A stretch of DNA of 64,000 bases from an uncultured Christensenella sp. (lineage in GTDB: Bacteria; Bacillota; Clostridia; Christensenellales; UBA1242), in the NCBI GenBank assembly GCA_949282135.1, contig CASDOR010000014.1:34475-98474 (forward strand), in the 5' to 3' direction. The notes under the pieces were generated by a model. The model saw only the letters and a list, made by a program, of their open reading frames with translations, was not told the DNA's origin and ran no database searches. Shown one piece after another: positions 26,111 to 35,021 of this stretch; within the stretch, counting starts at the first letter, position 1, and each line of letters begins with the position of its first letter. The translations under genes and the position numbers were made by a program.

Positions 26111-27002
26111 ATGTGGAATTGTAGCGCTTGTCGGTAGGCCTAATGCTGGTAAAAGCAGCTTAATTAATGCAATAATAGAAGAAAAAGTATCAATTGTATC
26201 TCCAAAACCTCAGACGACTAGGAATAATATTCTTGGTATATATAACTCTTCAAATTCGCAAATAGTATTTGTAGACACTCCAGGAATAAATAAGACAGAT
26301 TCTAGACTAGGAGATTACATGCAAAAAAGTGTAAAAGGGGCAATAAGTGATATAAATGTTCTTTGTCTTGTGCATGATATAACGCAAATGCTTGATAAAA
26401 AGGAAAGAGCTTTAATCCAAGAATTTTCATCAAAAAACATTCCTGTTATTTTGGTTTTAACTAAAGCAGATTTGATTACAAAGGAACAAATTGCAAATAA
26501 AATATTTGAACTTTCTGACCTTTCAAAGACATGCGAAATAATTCCACTTTCAAGTCTTAAACATAAAAATATAGAGGAATTAGTTAAACTTATTGAAGCA
26601 TTTCTACCAGAAGTAGAGGAAGAAAATAGATTATTTGATGATGAGTCTTATACAGATAAGCCTTTGAAATTTATTGTTTCTGAAATTATTAGAGAGAAGG
26701 CTTTGTATTTACTAAGAGATGAAATTCCTCATGGAATCGCTGTCATAGTAGAAAATTACAAAGAGGAAGAAAATATTGTAAACATTGATGCTGTTATCAT
26801 TTGCGAAAAGCAAAACCATAAAGGTATTATTTTAGGTAAAAATGGCGAAATGCTAAAAAAAATAGGGCATAATGCGAGAGTCACCATTCAAAAGGTTGTT
26901 CAAAAGAAGGTTGTGCTAAATATTTTTGTAAAAGTTAAAACAAATTGGAAAAATAACTTGGACATTTTGTCTAGTCTAGGTTATAATATAAACGAGGTGT
27001 AA
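26100..27002 (+). CDS. era: GTPase Era
   Basis: Era is a GTPase that binds the 3' end of 16S rRNA during 30S assembly. Motifs: G1 GRPNAGKSS (12–20), G2 region KPQTTRNNILG, G3 DTPG, G4 TKAD, and a C-terminal KH domain with GIILGKNGEMLKKIG. The 300-residue length is normal. It begins within ybeY, consistent with the conserved ybeY–era pairing. Confidence 0.97.
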   Translation: MKIKCGIVALVGRPNAGKSSLINAIIEEKVSIVSPKPQTTRNNILGIYNSSNSQIVFVDTPGINKTDSRLGDYMQKSVKGAISDINVLCLVHDITQMLDKKERALIQEFSSKNIPVILVLTKADLITKEQIANKIFELSDLSKTCEIIPLSSLKHKNIEELVKLIEAFLPEVEEENRLFDDESYTDKPLKFIVSEIIREKALYLLRDEIPHGIAVIVENYKEEENIVNIDAVIICEKQNHKGIILGKNGEMLKKIGHNARVTIQKVVQKKVVLNIFVKVKTNWKNNLDILSSLGYNINEV

Positions 27003-27063
27003 AAAGAGTATAATTTTTTTCTTAAAATCCACACTACCTATGTACATAAGGAGGTTGACCAAG

Positions 27064-27276
27064 ATGGAAGAAGAAAGACCAAATAAGAGTTTAGAAAAGG
27101 TTTGCGAGGCTTTGTTTTATAAAGGTGGAAAAGAGTTTAAGGGGAAAATTGGCCTAAGAGTGTTTGGACGCATTGTTGGAGCGGACCAACAAAAGGTTGA
27201 AGATTATTTTATGGATTTAGAAAATTTAACTAAAAAAGATAAAGATTACACGGAAGATACGGAAAGAGAGTTTTAA
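27064..27276 (+). CDS. Small uncharacterised protein between era and recO
   Basis: A 70-residue protein, charged and helical (NKSLEKVCEALFYKGGKEF, IGLRVFGRIVGADQQKVEDY). The start at 27064 is chosen because AAGGAGG ends 9 nt upstream; an in-frame ATG at 27040 has no such site. Bacillus has a different small gene (yqzL) at this position, and no clear similarity is seen. No family recognised. Confidence 0.6.
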   Translation: MEEERPNKSLEKVCEALFYKGGKEFKGKIGLRVFGRIVGADQQKVEDYFMDLENLTKKDKDYTEDTEREF

Positions 27277-27365
27277 ATAGGGTTTACTATAGATAAAAAT
27301 AGAAAAAATAATATGTTTTTAAATTTTAATAAAGAGTTTTTAAACAATAAGTAAAAGTACGAAAA

Positions 27366-28103
27366 ATGGACGAAAGAGTAAAAGGAATAGTTTTAAAAAC
27401 AAGAGATTATAAAGAGTCTGACAAAATTTTGACATTGCTTACACTAGAGCAAGGTAAAATCTCGGTTAAGGCTAGAGGGGTAAAGAAACCTAAGTCTAAA
27501 CTTAAAGCATTTTGTCAGCCTTTTTGTTTTGCTGATTTTGAGCTAATTGATAGCAAAATTATGTACATTTTATCGGGTGCTAGTAGTATTGACATGTACT
27601 TTGATTTGGTTTTAGATTATGACAAATATATTCTTGCGTCAAGTGTGCTAGAAATTTGTGACAAGGTTTGTGTAGAGGGACAAGACTATTCCTCACTTCT
27701 TCTTAGTGCTATAAAATGCATTAATGAGATAACTTATACCTCTATTTCTTCAAAACTTTTAATTTCTAAGTTTATTATTGAAGTTTTAAGAGAAGAAGGT
27801 GTAATTTTTAACCTTGACTCATGTCAAAATTGTGGAAAGGAACTAAGTAAAAACGAAAGTTTATTTATGAACTTAAGTACAGGCGAAATTGTGTGTAAGG
27901 GCTGCAAAAATCTAAATAATGAAGAACTAAAAATGCAAGAGGTGGAAATTCTAAAGACTCTAATAAGTAATGATTTTGATAGTTTAAGTGGATATGATTT
28001 TTCAGATAAGGAAATAAGTATTTTACTTGACATTTTGCATAAAAATTTGTCTTATAGATGCGATATAAAAATAAATTCGCTTGATAAGAAAAAAATTAAA
28101 TAA
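27366..28103 (+). CDS. recO: DNA repair protein RecO
   Basis: A 245-residue RecO, which anneals strands and loads RecA with RecR. The N-terminal OB fold is evident (VKGIVLKTRDYKESDKILTL, then GKISVKARGVKKPKSKL). A zinc site CQNCG…CKGC lies at about 151–180. The order era–recO is conserved in Bacillota. No strong Shine-Dalgarno precedes the ATG. A hairpin at 28138 probably terminates the message. Confidence 0.93.
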   Translation: MDERVKGIVLKTRDYKESDKILTLLTLEQGKISVKARGVKKPKSKLKAFCQPFCFADFELIDSKIMYILSGASSIDMYFDLVLDYDKYILASSVLEICDKVCVEGQDYSSLLLSAIKCINEITYTSISSKLLISKFIIEVLREEGVIFNLDSCQNCGKELSKNESLFMNLSTGEIVCKGCKNLNNEELKMQEVEILKTLISNDFDSLSGYDFSDKEISILLDILHKNLSYRCDIKINSLDKKKIK

Positions 28104-28129
28104 AAAGAGCTAAAAGTGCTTTAATTTTC

Positions 28130-28158
28130 TTGATTTTATTTTCACAATGTTATACAAT
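28130..28158 (+). promoter_or_regulatory. Promoter for ppdK inside the upstream terminator
   Basis: TTGATT (28130–28135), 17-nt spacer, TACAAT (28153–28158). The predicted start, near 28165, falls in the 3' arm of the hairpin 28138–28173. The ppdK mRNA would therefore lack the 5' arm and escape the terminator. Confidence 0.55.
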
Positions 28159-28178
28159 CTTCATTGTGAAAATTTTTT
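28138..28178 (+). terminator. Terminator for recO overlapping the ppdK promoter
   Basis: ATTTTCACAATG (28138–28149) pairs perfectly with CATTGTGAAAAT (28162–28173), 12-nt loop, followed by TTTTT. Confidence 0.75.
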
Positions 28179-28194
28179 ATTAGGAGAAAAGTAA

Positions 28195-30831
28195 ATGGCA
28201 AAAAAATATGTTTATTTGTTTAGCGAAGGCAATGCCAAAATGAGAGAAATCTTGGGCGGAAAAGGTGCAAATTTGGCAGAAATGACAAATCTTGGTCTTC
28301 CTGTTCCACAAGGTTTTACAATTTCAACAGAGGCTTGTACTCAGTACTATGAAGACGGGAAGAAAATTAATAGCGAGATAGAGTCTCAGATTATGGAATA
28401 CATAGGCAAGATGGAGAAAATTACCGGAAAGAAATTCGGTGATAAGGAAAATCCTCTTTTAGTGTCAGTTAGAAGTGGTGCTAGGGCTTCTATGCCTGGT
28501 ATGATGGATACCATCTTAAACCTAGGACTTAATGAGGAAGTTGTTGACGTAATTGCAAAAAAATCAAATAATCCTAGATGGGCTTGGGACTGCTATCGTA
28601 GATTTATTCAAATGTATAGCGATGTTGTTATGGAAGTTGGTAAGAAATATTTTGAAGAACTTATCGACAAAATGAAAGAGAAAAAGGGGGTTACTCTTGA
28701 CGTTGAACTTTCTGCAGATGATTTAAAAGAGCTTGCAAGAGAGTTTAAAGAGGAATATAAGGCAAAAATAGGTAAAGAATTCCCAACTGATCCTAAAGAA
28801 CAACTTATGGGTGCTATAATGGCTGTTTTCCGTAGTTGGGACAATCCAAGAGCAAACTACTACAGAATGCAAAATGATATTCCTTATAGTTGGGGTACAG
28901 CAGTTAATGTACAAATGATGGTCTTTGGTAATATGGGAGACACGTCAGGTACAGGTGTTGCATTTACTCGTGACCCAGCAACAGGGGAAAAGAAGCTTAT
29001 GGGCGAATTCTTAATGAATGCACAAGGTGAGGACGTTGTTGCAGGTGTTAGAACTCCTATGCCTATTGCTAAAATGCAAGAGGTTATGCCTGAAGTTTAT
29101 GCACAATTTAATGATATTTGTAAGACCCTTGAAAATCATTACAAAGATATGCAAGATATGGAGTTTACTATTGAAGATAGAAAACTTTATATGCTTCAAA
29201 CAAGAAATGGTAAGAGAACAGCACGTGCGGCAATAAAAATAGCTTGTGATTTAATTGATGAGGGGATGATTACTGAAAAGGAAGCTTTAATGCAAATTGA
29301 TCCAAAGAGTCTTGATTCTCTTTTGCACCCTCAATTTGACGCAAAAGCATTAAAGAGTGCTACTCCAATAGGGCAAGGACTTGCGGCTTCTCCAGGGGCA
29401 GCGTGTGGTGCTATTGTGTTTACAGCAGATGATGCTATTGAAAAAGGTAAAAATGGCGAGAAGGTTGTTCTTGTTAGACTTGAGACTTCTCCAGAAGACA
29501 TTGAAGGAATGCACTATGCACAAGGTATTTTGACTGTTCGTGGTGGTATGACTTCTCACGCGGCTGTTGTTGCTCGTGGTATGGGTAGTTGCTGTGTTTC
29601 TGGTTGTGGAGACATTAAGATGGATGAGAAGAATAAGTGCTTCACACTAGCAGGCAAAACATACCGTGAGGGAGATATTATTTCTCTTGATGGTTCTACT
29701 GGTAAAATTTATGGTGAAGAGATAAAAACTGTTCCTGCAAACACTAGTGATGGGGACTTTGGTAGAATCATGAGTCTAAGCAACAAATATAAAGCACTTA
29801 GTGTAAGGACAAATGCTGACACTCCAACAGATGCAAAACAAGCAAAGGCTTTTGGTGCAGAGGGTATAGGTCTATGTAGAACTGAACATATGTTCTTTGA
29901 ACCAGAGAGAATTTCTGCTATTAGAGAAATGATTTGTTCTGATACAGTTGAGCAACGTGAAAAGGCACTCAGTAAGCTTGAACCAATGCAACAAGGCGAT
30001 TTTGAGAAATTATACGAGGCACTTGAAGGGCTTCCAGTTACAATTAGATTCCTTGATCCACCATTGCATGAATTTGTTCCTACTCTTGAAAGTGATATTG
30101 AAAAACTTGCAAAGAGCCAAAACAAGACTGTCGGTGAGGTAAAACAAATTATTGCTGAACTTCATGAATTTAACCCAATGATGGGACATCGTGGTTGCAG
30201 ACTTGCTGTTACTTTCCCTGAAATTGCTGTTATGCAGACAAAGGCTGTTATTAGAGCAGCTATCAATGTTAATAAAAAACATAGCGATTGGAATATTGTT
30301 CCTGAAATAATGATTCCACTTGTTGGTGAAGTAAAAGAACTTGCATATGTTAAAAAGGTAGTTTGTGATACTGCAGACGAAGAAATTAAGAAAGCAGGAG
30401 TAAAACTAAACTACAAAGTAGGTACTATGATTGAAATTCCAAGGGCAGCAGTACTAGCAGACGAAATTGCAAGTGAAGCAGAATTCTTCTCATTCGGTAC
30501 AAATGACCTTACTCAAATGACATTTGGATTTAGTAGAGATGATGCTGGTAAGTTCCTTGGTGCTTACTATGAAAAGAAAATTTATGAGTCTGACCCATTT
30601 GCAAGACTTGATCAAAAGGGTGTTGGCAAACTTATTCAAATGGCTGTCAAACTTGGTCATGAAACAAGAAAAGATATTCATATGGGTATTTGTGGTGAGC
30701 ATGGCGGAGATCCTTCAAGTATTGAATTTTGCCATAAGACAGGTCTTGACTATGTATCTTGTTCTCCTTATAGAGTTCCTATTGCAAGACTTGCAGCAGC
30801 ACAGGCAAATATTAAATTTCCAAGAAAATAA
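28195..30831 (+). CDS. ppdK: Pyruvate, phosphate dikinase
   Basis: An 878-residue enzyme interconverting pyruvate, ATP and phosphate with PEP, AMP and pyrophosphate. It is full length. The N-terminal ATP-grasp domain starts with GGKGANLAEM; the swivelling domain carries the phosphohistidine in RGGMTSHAAVVARGMG (about 445–460); the C-terminal PEP domain has the catalytic cysteine in GICGEHGGDP (near 829). RBS TTAGGAGAA. In Clostridia this enzyme often supports pyrophosphate-linked glycolysis. It is a single gene with its own promoter and a terminator at 30851. Codon use appears stronger than in its neighbours, consistent with high expression. Confidence 0.98.
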   Translation: MAKKYVYLFSEGNAKMREILGGKGANLAEMTNLGLPVPQGFTISTEACTQYYEDGKKINSEIESQIMEYIGKMEKITGKKFGDKENPLLVSVRSGARASMPGMMDTILNLGLNEEVVDVIAKKSNNPRWAWDCYRRFIQMYSDVVMEVGKKYFEELIDKMKEKKGVTLDVELSADDLKELAREFKEEYKAKIGKEFPTDPKEQLMGAIMAVFRSWDNPRANYYRMQNDIPYSWGTAVNVQMMVFGNMGDTSGTGVAFTRDPATGEKKLMGEFLMNAQGEDVVAGVRTPMPIAKMQEVMPEVYAQFNDICKTLENHYKDMQDMEFTIEDRKLYMLQTRNGKRTARAAIKIACDLIDEGMITEKEALMQIDPKSLDSLLHPQFDAKALKSATPIGQGLAASPGAACGAIVFTADDAIEKGKNGEKVVLVRLETSPEDIEGMHYAQGILTVRGGMTSHAAVVARGMGSCCVSGCGDIKMDEKNKCFTLAGKTYREGDIISLDGSTGKIYGEEIKTVPANTSDGDFGRIMSLSNKYKALSVRTNADTPTDAKQAKAFGAEGIGLCRTEHMFFEPERISAIREMICSDTVEQREKALSKLEPMQQGDFEKLYEALEGLPVTIRFLDPPLHEFVPTLESDIEKLAKSQNKTVGEVKQIIAELHEFNPMMGHRGCRLAVTFPEIAVMQTKAVIRAAINVNKKHSDWNIVPEIMIPLVGEVKELAYVKKVVCDTADEEIKKAGVKLNYKVGTMIEIPRAAVLADEIASEAEFFSFGTNDLTQMTFGFSRDDAGKFLGAYYEKKIYESDPFARLDQKGVGKLIQMAVKLGHETRKDIHMGICGEHGGDPSSIEFCHKTGLDYVSCSPYRVPIARLAAAQANIKFPRK

Positions 30832-30850
30832 ATGTTGATTATATTGTTAA

Positions 30851-30891
30851 AAAAATGGATTTAATTCAGGAATAGATTAAATCCATTTTTT
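30851..30891 (+). terminator. Rho-independent terminator after ppdK
   Basis: AAAAATGGATTTAAT (30851–30865) pairs perfectly with ATTAAATCCATTTTT (30876–30890) around a 10-nt loop. The T-rich and A-rich ends allow use from either side. Confidence 0.85.
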
Positions 30892-30986
30892 AATTAAATA
30901 TTAGTGTAAATTAGTATAAGTTAGAAATAGCTTTAAGATTTCCTATATTGCTTTTGGCATAAAAATGCAAAAATTTCATCCTAAAT

Positions 30987-32129
30987 TCAGCTGTTATTTA
31001 GCATAAAGTCATTAAGTGCTCTAATGAGTAAGTCGACTTCTTTTTTTGTATTTTTGTAGCATAAACTTACTCTTACCATACCACTTTTTAGTGTACCAAA
31101 GAATTCGTGTGTAAGCCCTGCACAGTGAAGTCCTCCGCGAGTTGCAATATTATATTTTGTATCTAAAAAACTTGAAATTTCTTCAGAATCATAGCCTTTA
31201 ATTGTAAAACTTACAACACCTGATATTACCATTGACGAATAAATGGTAATATCTTTTATTTCTTTTAATCTTGTCATTAAATATTTTGTAAGTTCAGCTA
31301 TTTTTTTATTGTGTTTTTTAAAATTTTTCTCAGTGTATTTTATTCCGGCAAATAAAGAATAAATGAGTGGGGTAGCAAGAGTTCCACTTTCTAGTGACTC
31401 TGGGGGATATTTTGGTTGCTCTAAGCTTTCAGAATCGCTACCAGTTCCTCCTTGTAATATGGGAGACAAAACTACACTAGAGTTTATACATAAAGCCCCT
31501 ATTCCTTGAGGAGTTAAAAAACCTTTATGACCAGAAAAAGTTAAAAAGTTTATATGATATTTTGTCATATCTATTTTTATGTGACCAACACCTTGTGCGT
31601 TATCAACTAAGAATAATATTCCTTTTTCAAAACATAGTTTACCTATTTCTTCAATTTCGTTTTTATTTCCTGTTACGTTTGACAAACTATTTACGCAAAC
31701 AAGAAATGTATCTGGTTTAATTACTTTTTCTATGTCTTTTCTTGTGATAAACATTCTGTTTTGAGGCTTAACTTTTGTAAGACTAATTTTTTCATTTTTT
31801 TCAAGATAGTTTAGAGGTCGCAAAACTGAGTTGTGTTCAAAGACCGACACAATGACATTTCCATGCTTTTGCATACATAAGCCATGAATGGCTAAATTTA
31901 ATGCTTCCGTACAGTTCTTTGTAAAAATTACATTATTTTCATTTGGTAAATTAAAATGTTTTGCAATTTTTAGTCTAGTTTTATAAACAAGTTCTAAGTT
32001 TTTTAGACTTAATTTGTGCCCACTCCGTCCAGGATTTGCACTTATTTTAAGTGCTTTATAAAAAGCATACTTAACTACTAAAGGTTTATAGTGGCTTGTT
32101 GCAGCATTATCAAAATATACTAGTTTCAT
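30987..32129 (-). CDS. Class-V aminotransferase: cysteine desulfurase / selenocysteine lyase-like
   Basis: A 380-residue PLP enzyme. It starts YFDNAATSHYKP. The PLP lysine is in TFSGHKGFLTPQGIG (about 195–209), and the conserved His and Asp are in LVDNAQGVGHIKID. A C-terminal GGLHCAGLTHE carries the mobile-loop cysteine of group-II (CsdA/SufS-type) enzymes. It releases sulfur (or selenium) from cysteine (or selenocysteine). It is divergent from a DUF3343 gene 108 nt away; that pairing, common in anaerobes, suggests a sulfur/selenium transfer role. No iron-sulfur scaffold gene adjoins. Confidence 0.88.
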   Translation of the reverse strand: MKLVYFDNAATSHYKPLVVKYAFYKALKISANPGRSGHKLSLKNLELVYKTRLKIAKHFNLPNENNVIFTKNCTEALNLAIHGLCMQKHGNVIVSVFEHNSVLRPLNYLEKNEKISLTKVKPQNRMFITRKDIEKVIKPDTFLVCVNSLSNVTGNKNEIEEIGKLCFEKGILFLVDNAQGVGHIKIDMTKYHINFLTFSGHKGFLTPQGIGALCINSSVVLSPILQGGTGSDSESLEQPKYPPESLESGTLATPLIYSLFAGIKYTEKNFKKHNKKIAELTKYLMTRLKEIKDITIYSSMVISGVVSFTIKGYDSEEISSFLDTKYNIATRGGLHCAGLTHEFFGTLKSGMVRVSLCYKNTKKEVDLLIRALNDFMLNNS

Positions 32130-32237
32130 AATATATTAGTATGAAGTATCTTTATCTTTTGTTTAATTTTTAGCATAAACACAAAAAAAACAATATAGTG
32201 TTACGTAGGGGTATTTTTCCTACAAAAAGGATAGATT

Positions 32238-32483
32238 ATGTCATATTATCTTATTGTATTTCGTGCAAAATCAGAAAGTATGAAATTTCAAAGTTTGCTA
32301 AGTTCTTATGGAGTAGTGTCCGATACAGTTGCAACTCCAAGAAGAATATCTGTTTCATGCGGAATTTCTGTAAAAATAAAAAATATAGACCTAAATCTTG
32401 CAAAAACTATATTGAGTAGACGTCAGTTTTACACTTTTGCCGGCATTTTTTTAATTAATAACGACGAATATATTAAAATTTAA
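32238..32483 (+). CDS. DUF3343 protein (putative Se/S carrier)
   Basis: An 81-residue DUF3343 protein: YYLIVFRAKSESMKFQSLL at the start, then TPRRISVSCGISVKIKN with a conserved cysteine (about residue 44) in the family position. DUF3343 proteins are thought to pass sulfur or selenium, often in the same locus as a cysteine desulfurase; here the desulfurase is divergent. RBS AAAAGGATAG. The biochemical role is inferred only from context. Confidence 0.75.
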   Translation: MSYYLIVFRAKSESMKFQSLLSSYGVVSDTVATPRRISVSCGISVKIKNIDLNLAKTILSRRQFYTFAGIFLINNDEYIKI

Positions 32484-32542
32484 TATTTATTCTTGCTGAT
32501 TTTTGCAATCTTTATTATAATAACTAAAAGGCGATAGAAGAA

Positions 32543-33172
32543 ATGAAATTAAGTACAAATGAGATTTATGATTTACTTTTGCATCGGTTTGGGCAGGCAG
32601 AATGTGAGTTAGTCCATAAAAACAACTATGAACTTATTGTTGCAGTCATTCTGTCTGCGAGATGCACTGATAAGCGAGTAAACGAAATAACAAAAGATTT
32701 ATTTAAGAAGTATCCTGATGTAAAAACTCTTGCAAATGCCGATATTAAAGAACTTGAAAAAGATATATATTCTTGTGGTTTTTATAAAAATAAGGCAAAA
32801 AATTTAATTTCTATGGCACAAGACCTCGAGTCTCGTTTTAATGGCGAGGTGCCAAGTAGTTATGATGACCTTTTGTCTTTAAGTGGAGTTGGTAGAAAGA
32901 CTGCAAATGTGGTAATGTTTGTTGGGTTTAAAGAGCCAGCTATTGCGGTAGACACCCACGTATTTAGAGTGTCAAATAGGCTTGGGATAGTTCAAGCTAA
33001 GACGCCTTATGAGTGTGAGATTAAACTTCAAAAGAAAGTTGAAAAGGACAAGTGGGGAGATTTTCATCATTTACTTGTTTTGTTTGGAAGATATGTGTGT
33101 AAGTCTAGAAATCCACATTGTCAAGATTGTGAATTTAAAAGTATATGCAAATATTTAGCAAAAAATAAATAA
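32543..33172 (+). CDS. nth: Endonuclease III
   Basis: A 209-residue DNA glycosylase/AP lyase for oxidised pyrimidines. The helix-hairpin-helix LSGVGRKTANVVM (about 113–125) contains the catalytic lysine, the Asp is in AIAVDTHVFRVSNRLG, and the [4Fe-4S] ligands are CKSRNPHCQDCEFKSIC (about 187–203). Length is normal. It is followed by obgE 56 nt later, with no terminator visible between. Confidence 0.96.
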   Translation: MKLSTNEIYDLLLHRFGQAECELVHKNNYELIVAVILSARCTDKRVNEITKDLFKKYPDVKTLANADIKELEKDIYSCGFYKNKAKNLISMAQDLESRFNGEVPSSYDDLLSLSGVGRKTANVVMFVGFKEPAIAVDTHVFRVSNRLGIVQAKTPYECEIKLQKKVEKDKWGDFHHLLVLFGRYVCKSRNPHCQDCEFKSICKYLAKNK

Positions 33173-33228
33173 TTTGTTTTGAATTTGCAAAATTTAATTT
33201 TATAATATTTCATAACGAGGGAAGAAAG

Positions 33229-34494
33229 ATGTTTGTTGATAATGTTAAAATTTATATAAAAGCAGGGAATGGTGGCAAAGGGGCTATTTCTTTTAGACGT
33301 GCAAAAGGTCTTCCAAATGGGGGTCCGGATGGTGGAAATGGCGGTAAAGGTGGAAATATTATTTTCCGGGCAACAAGAGATTTAAATAACCTTGTTGGAT
33401 TTAGATACCACGCACATTTTAGGGCACAAAATGGAAGTAGTGGTAGTAGCAACAACAAAAATGGTAAAAGCGGAGAGGATTTAGTAATTAAAGTTCCTCA
33501 AGGTACAATTATTCGTGATGACGAGACAGGTAAGGTTATTGCGGACATGTTCTATCTTGATAAAGATTATCTAATTCTCGCTGGTGGGGATGGCGGTAAA
33601 GGAAATGCTTTTTTTAAGTCGCCAACTCGTCAAGCACCTCACTTTTCGCAAACAGGTGAGACGACAAAGGAATATGCGGTAAGGCTAGAACTAAAGACCA
33701 TTGCAGATGTTGGTCTAATTGGCTATCCAAATGTGGGGAAAAGTACATTACTCTCAGTTGTTTCTAATGCCAAGCCTAAGATAGCAAACTATCACTTTAC
33801 TACACTTTCACCTAATCTTGGAGTTGTTAAGTACTACGAACATAGCTTTGTAGTTGCTGACATTCCAGGTCTTATTGAAGGGGCGAGTGAAGGACAAGGC
33901 TTAGGACACGAATTTTTAAAACATATTGAAAGGACTAGACTATTAGTGCACGTCATTGATATTTCAAGCGAGGATGGAAGAGAGCCTTATCTAGATTATC
34001 TAACTATCAACGAAGAACTTAAAAAGTTTAATGAGAAATTAGCAAGCAGACCTCAAATTGTGGTTTTAAATAAGATAGATAGAATTAGAGATTATGGGGT
34101 TATTGATGAATTTAAGTACAGACTAAATAAAGATACAAAAGTCGTGTGTGTCTCGGCAGTTATCCGTGAAAATATTGAGGAACTCATAAGGACAATTTGG
34201 CAGGAGCTTGAAAAATTACCTAATCTTACTCCGGTAGCGGTTGAGGAATATGGACTTGATAAAAAGGACAAAACTGGAGTTGAGATTAAAAAACTTTCTA
34301 ATAATACATATGAAGTCAGTGGGGGACTTATTGAAAGTATTTCAAGAGGAATTGTTGTAAATGACTATGAATCACTATCATATTTTTGGAAAAGACTTAA
34401 AAATGATGGCATAGTTGATATGTTAAAAGAAAAAGGGGTCAAAGACGGCGATACTATAAGAATTGGTAAAGTCGACTTTGAATATATAGAATAG
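33229..34494 (+). CDS. obgE: GTPase Obg (ObgE/CgtA)
   Basis: A 421-residue Obg GTPase of 50S assembly and stress control. The N-terminal glycine-rich fold is clear (KAGNGGKGAISFRR, GGPDGGNGGKGGNIIF), the G domain has GYPNVGKSTLL (about 164–174), DIPGLIEGA and NKIDR, and a C-terminal OCT domain runs to residue 421. RBS CGAGGGAAGAA. yhbY follows 10 nt later. nadD and yqeK, which usually lie between yhbY and rsfS in Bacillus, are missing here. Confidence 0.97.
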   Translation: MFVDNVKIYIKAGNGGKGAISFRRAKGLPNGGPDGGNGGKGGNIIFRATRDLNNLVGFRYHAHFRAQNGSSGSSNNKNGKSGEDLVIKVPQGTIIRDDETGKVIADMFYLDKDYLILAGGDGGKGNAFFKSPTRQAPHFSQTGETTKEYAVRLELKTIADVGLIGYPNVGKSTLLSVVSNAKPKIANYHFTTLSPNLGVVKYYEHSFVVADIPGLIEGASEGQGLGHEFLKHIERTRLLVHVIDISSEDGREPYLDYLTINEELKKFNEKLASRPQIVVLNKIDRIRDYGVIDEFKYRLNKDTKVVCVSAVIRENIEELIRTIWQELEKLPNLTPVAVEEYGLDKKDKTGVEIKKLSNNTYEVSGGLIESISRGIVVNDYESLSYFWKRLKNDGIVDMLKEKGVKDGDTIRIGKVDFEYIE

Positions 34495-34504
34495 GAGCAA
34501 ATAT

Positions 34505-34792
34505 ATGTTAACATCAAAAGATAGGGCAAAATTAAAAAGTATAATGGCAAATGAGGATTCAGTTTGCCATATAGGTAAAGAGGGGTTAAGTGATGCGTGT
34601 ATAAAAAGTATAGATGATGCAGTCCGGGCACGCGAAGTAGTAAAGATTTCACTTCTTCTAAATTGTAGTGAATCACCACGCGAAGTTGCTAGTAAATTAG
34701 AAAAAATACTAAATACACAAACCGTTTTAGTAATAGGTAGAAAAGTAATTATTTATAGATTTAATAAAGATAAAAAGACACATGTTTTATAA
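34505..34792 (+). CDS. yhbY: RNA-binding protein YhbY (CRM domain)
   Basis: A 95-residue single CRM-domain protein associated with pre-50S ribosomes. The signature CHIGKEGLSDACIKSIDDAV is at about 20–39 (family phrase GKxGLT), followed by REVVKISLLLN and the C-terminal VLVIGRKVIIYR. It is in operon with obgE, a conserved neighbour. The stop is followed by a terminator-like structure at 34812. Confidence 0.93.
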   Translation: MLTSKDRAKLKSIMANEDSVCHIGKEGLSDACIKSIDDAVRAREVVKISLLLNCSESPREVASKLEKILNTQTVLVIGRKVIIYRFNKDKKTHVL

Positions 34793-34811
34793 CTTCTTTA
34801 AATTGTCAGAG

Positions 34812-34852
34812 CCACTACTAACTGGGGTGTACCCCACAAAGTAGTGGTTTTT
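34812..34852 (+). terminator. Terminator hairpin with an internal TGGGGTGTACCCCA palindrome
   Basis: Outer stem CCACTACT (34812–34819) with AGTAGTGG (34840–34847), followed by TTTTT. The loop itself folds as TGGGGT–GT–ACCCCA (34823–34836). A near-identical core is present at 60893–60906. Confidence 0.65.
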
Positions 34853-35021
34853 AATAAAAAAAATTGAAAAAATCTTTTTGTAAAATGAAGAGTAGTAGGG
34901 AACTTAGTTTGTTATAAATTATAAATGGAAAATTAGTTGTTGAAGAAAACAGTGGTTGAAGGCTTCTAAGTTTGACTTAAATTTGTTTAGATTTCTTGCA
35001 ACTTACTATAGTTTATTTGAG

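Noticed and set aside
29709..30125. Antisense frame of 138 codons inside ppdK
   Set aside because: It overlaps a fully conserved enzyme and lacks a ribosome site; codon bias of ppdK explains its openness.
32198..32419. Alternative frame of 73 codons overlapping the DUF3343 gene
   Set aside because: The DUF3343 frame starting at 32238 has a ribosome site and family motifs; the other frame has neither.
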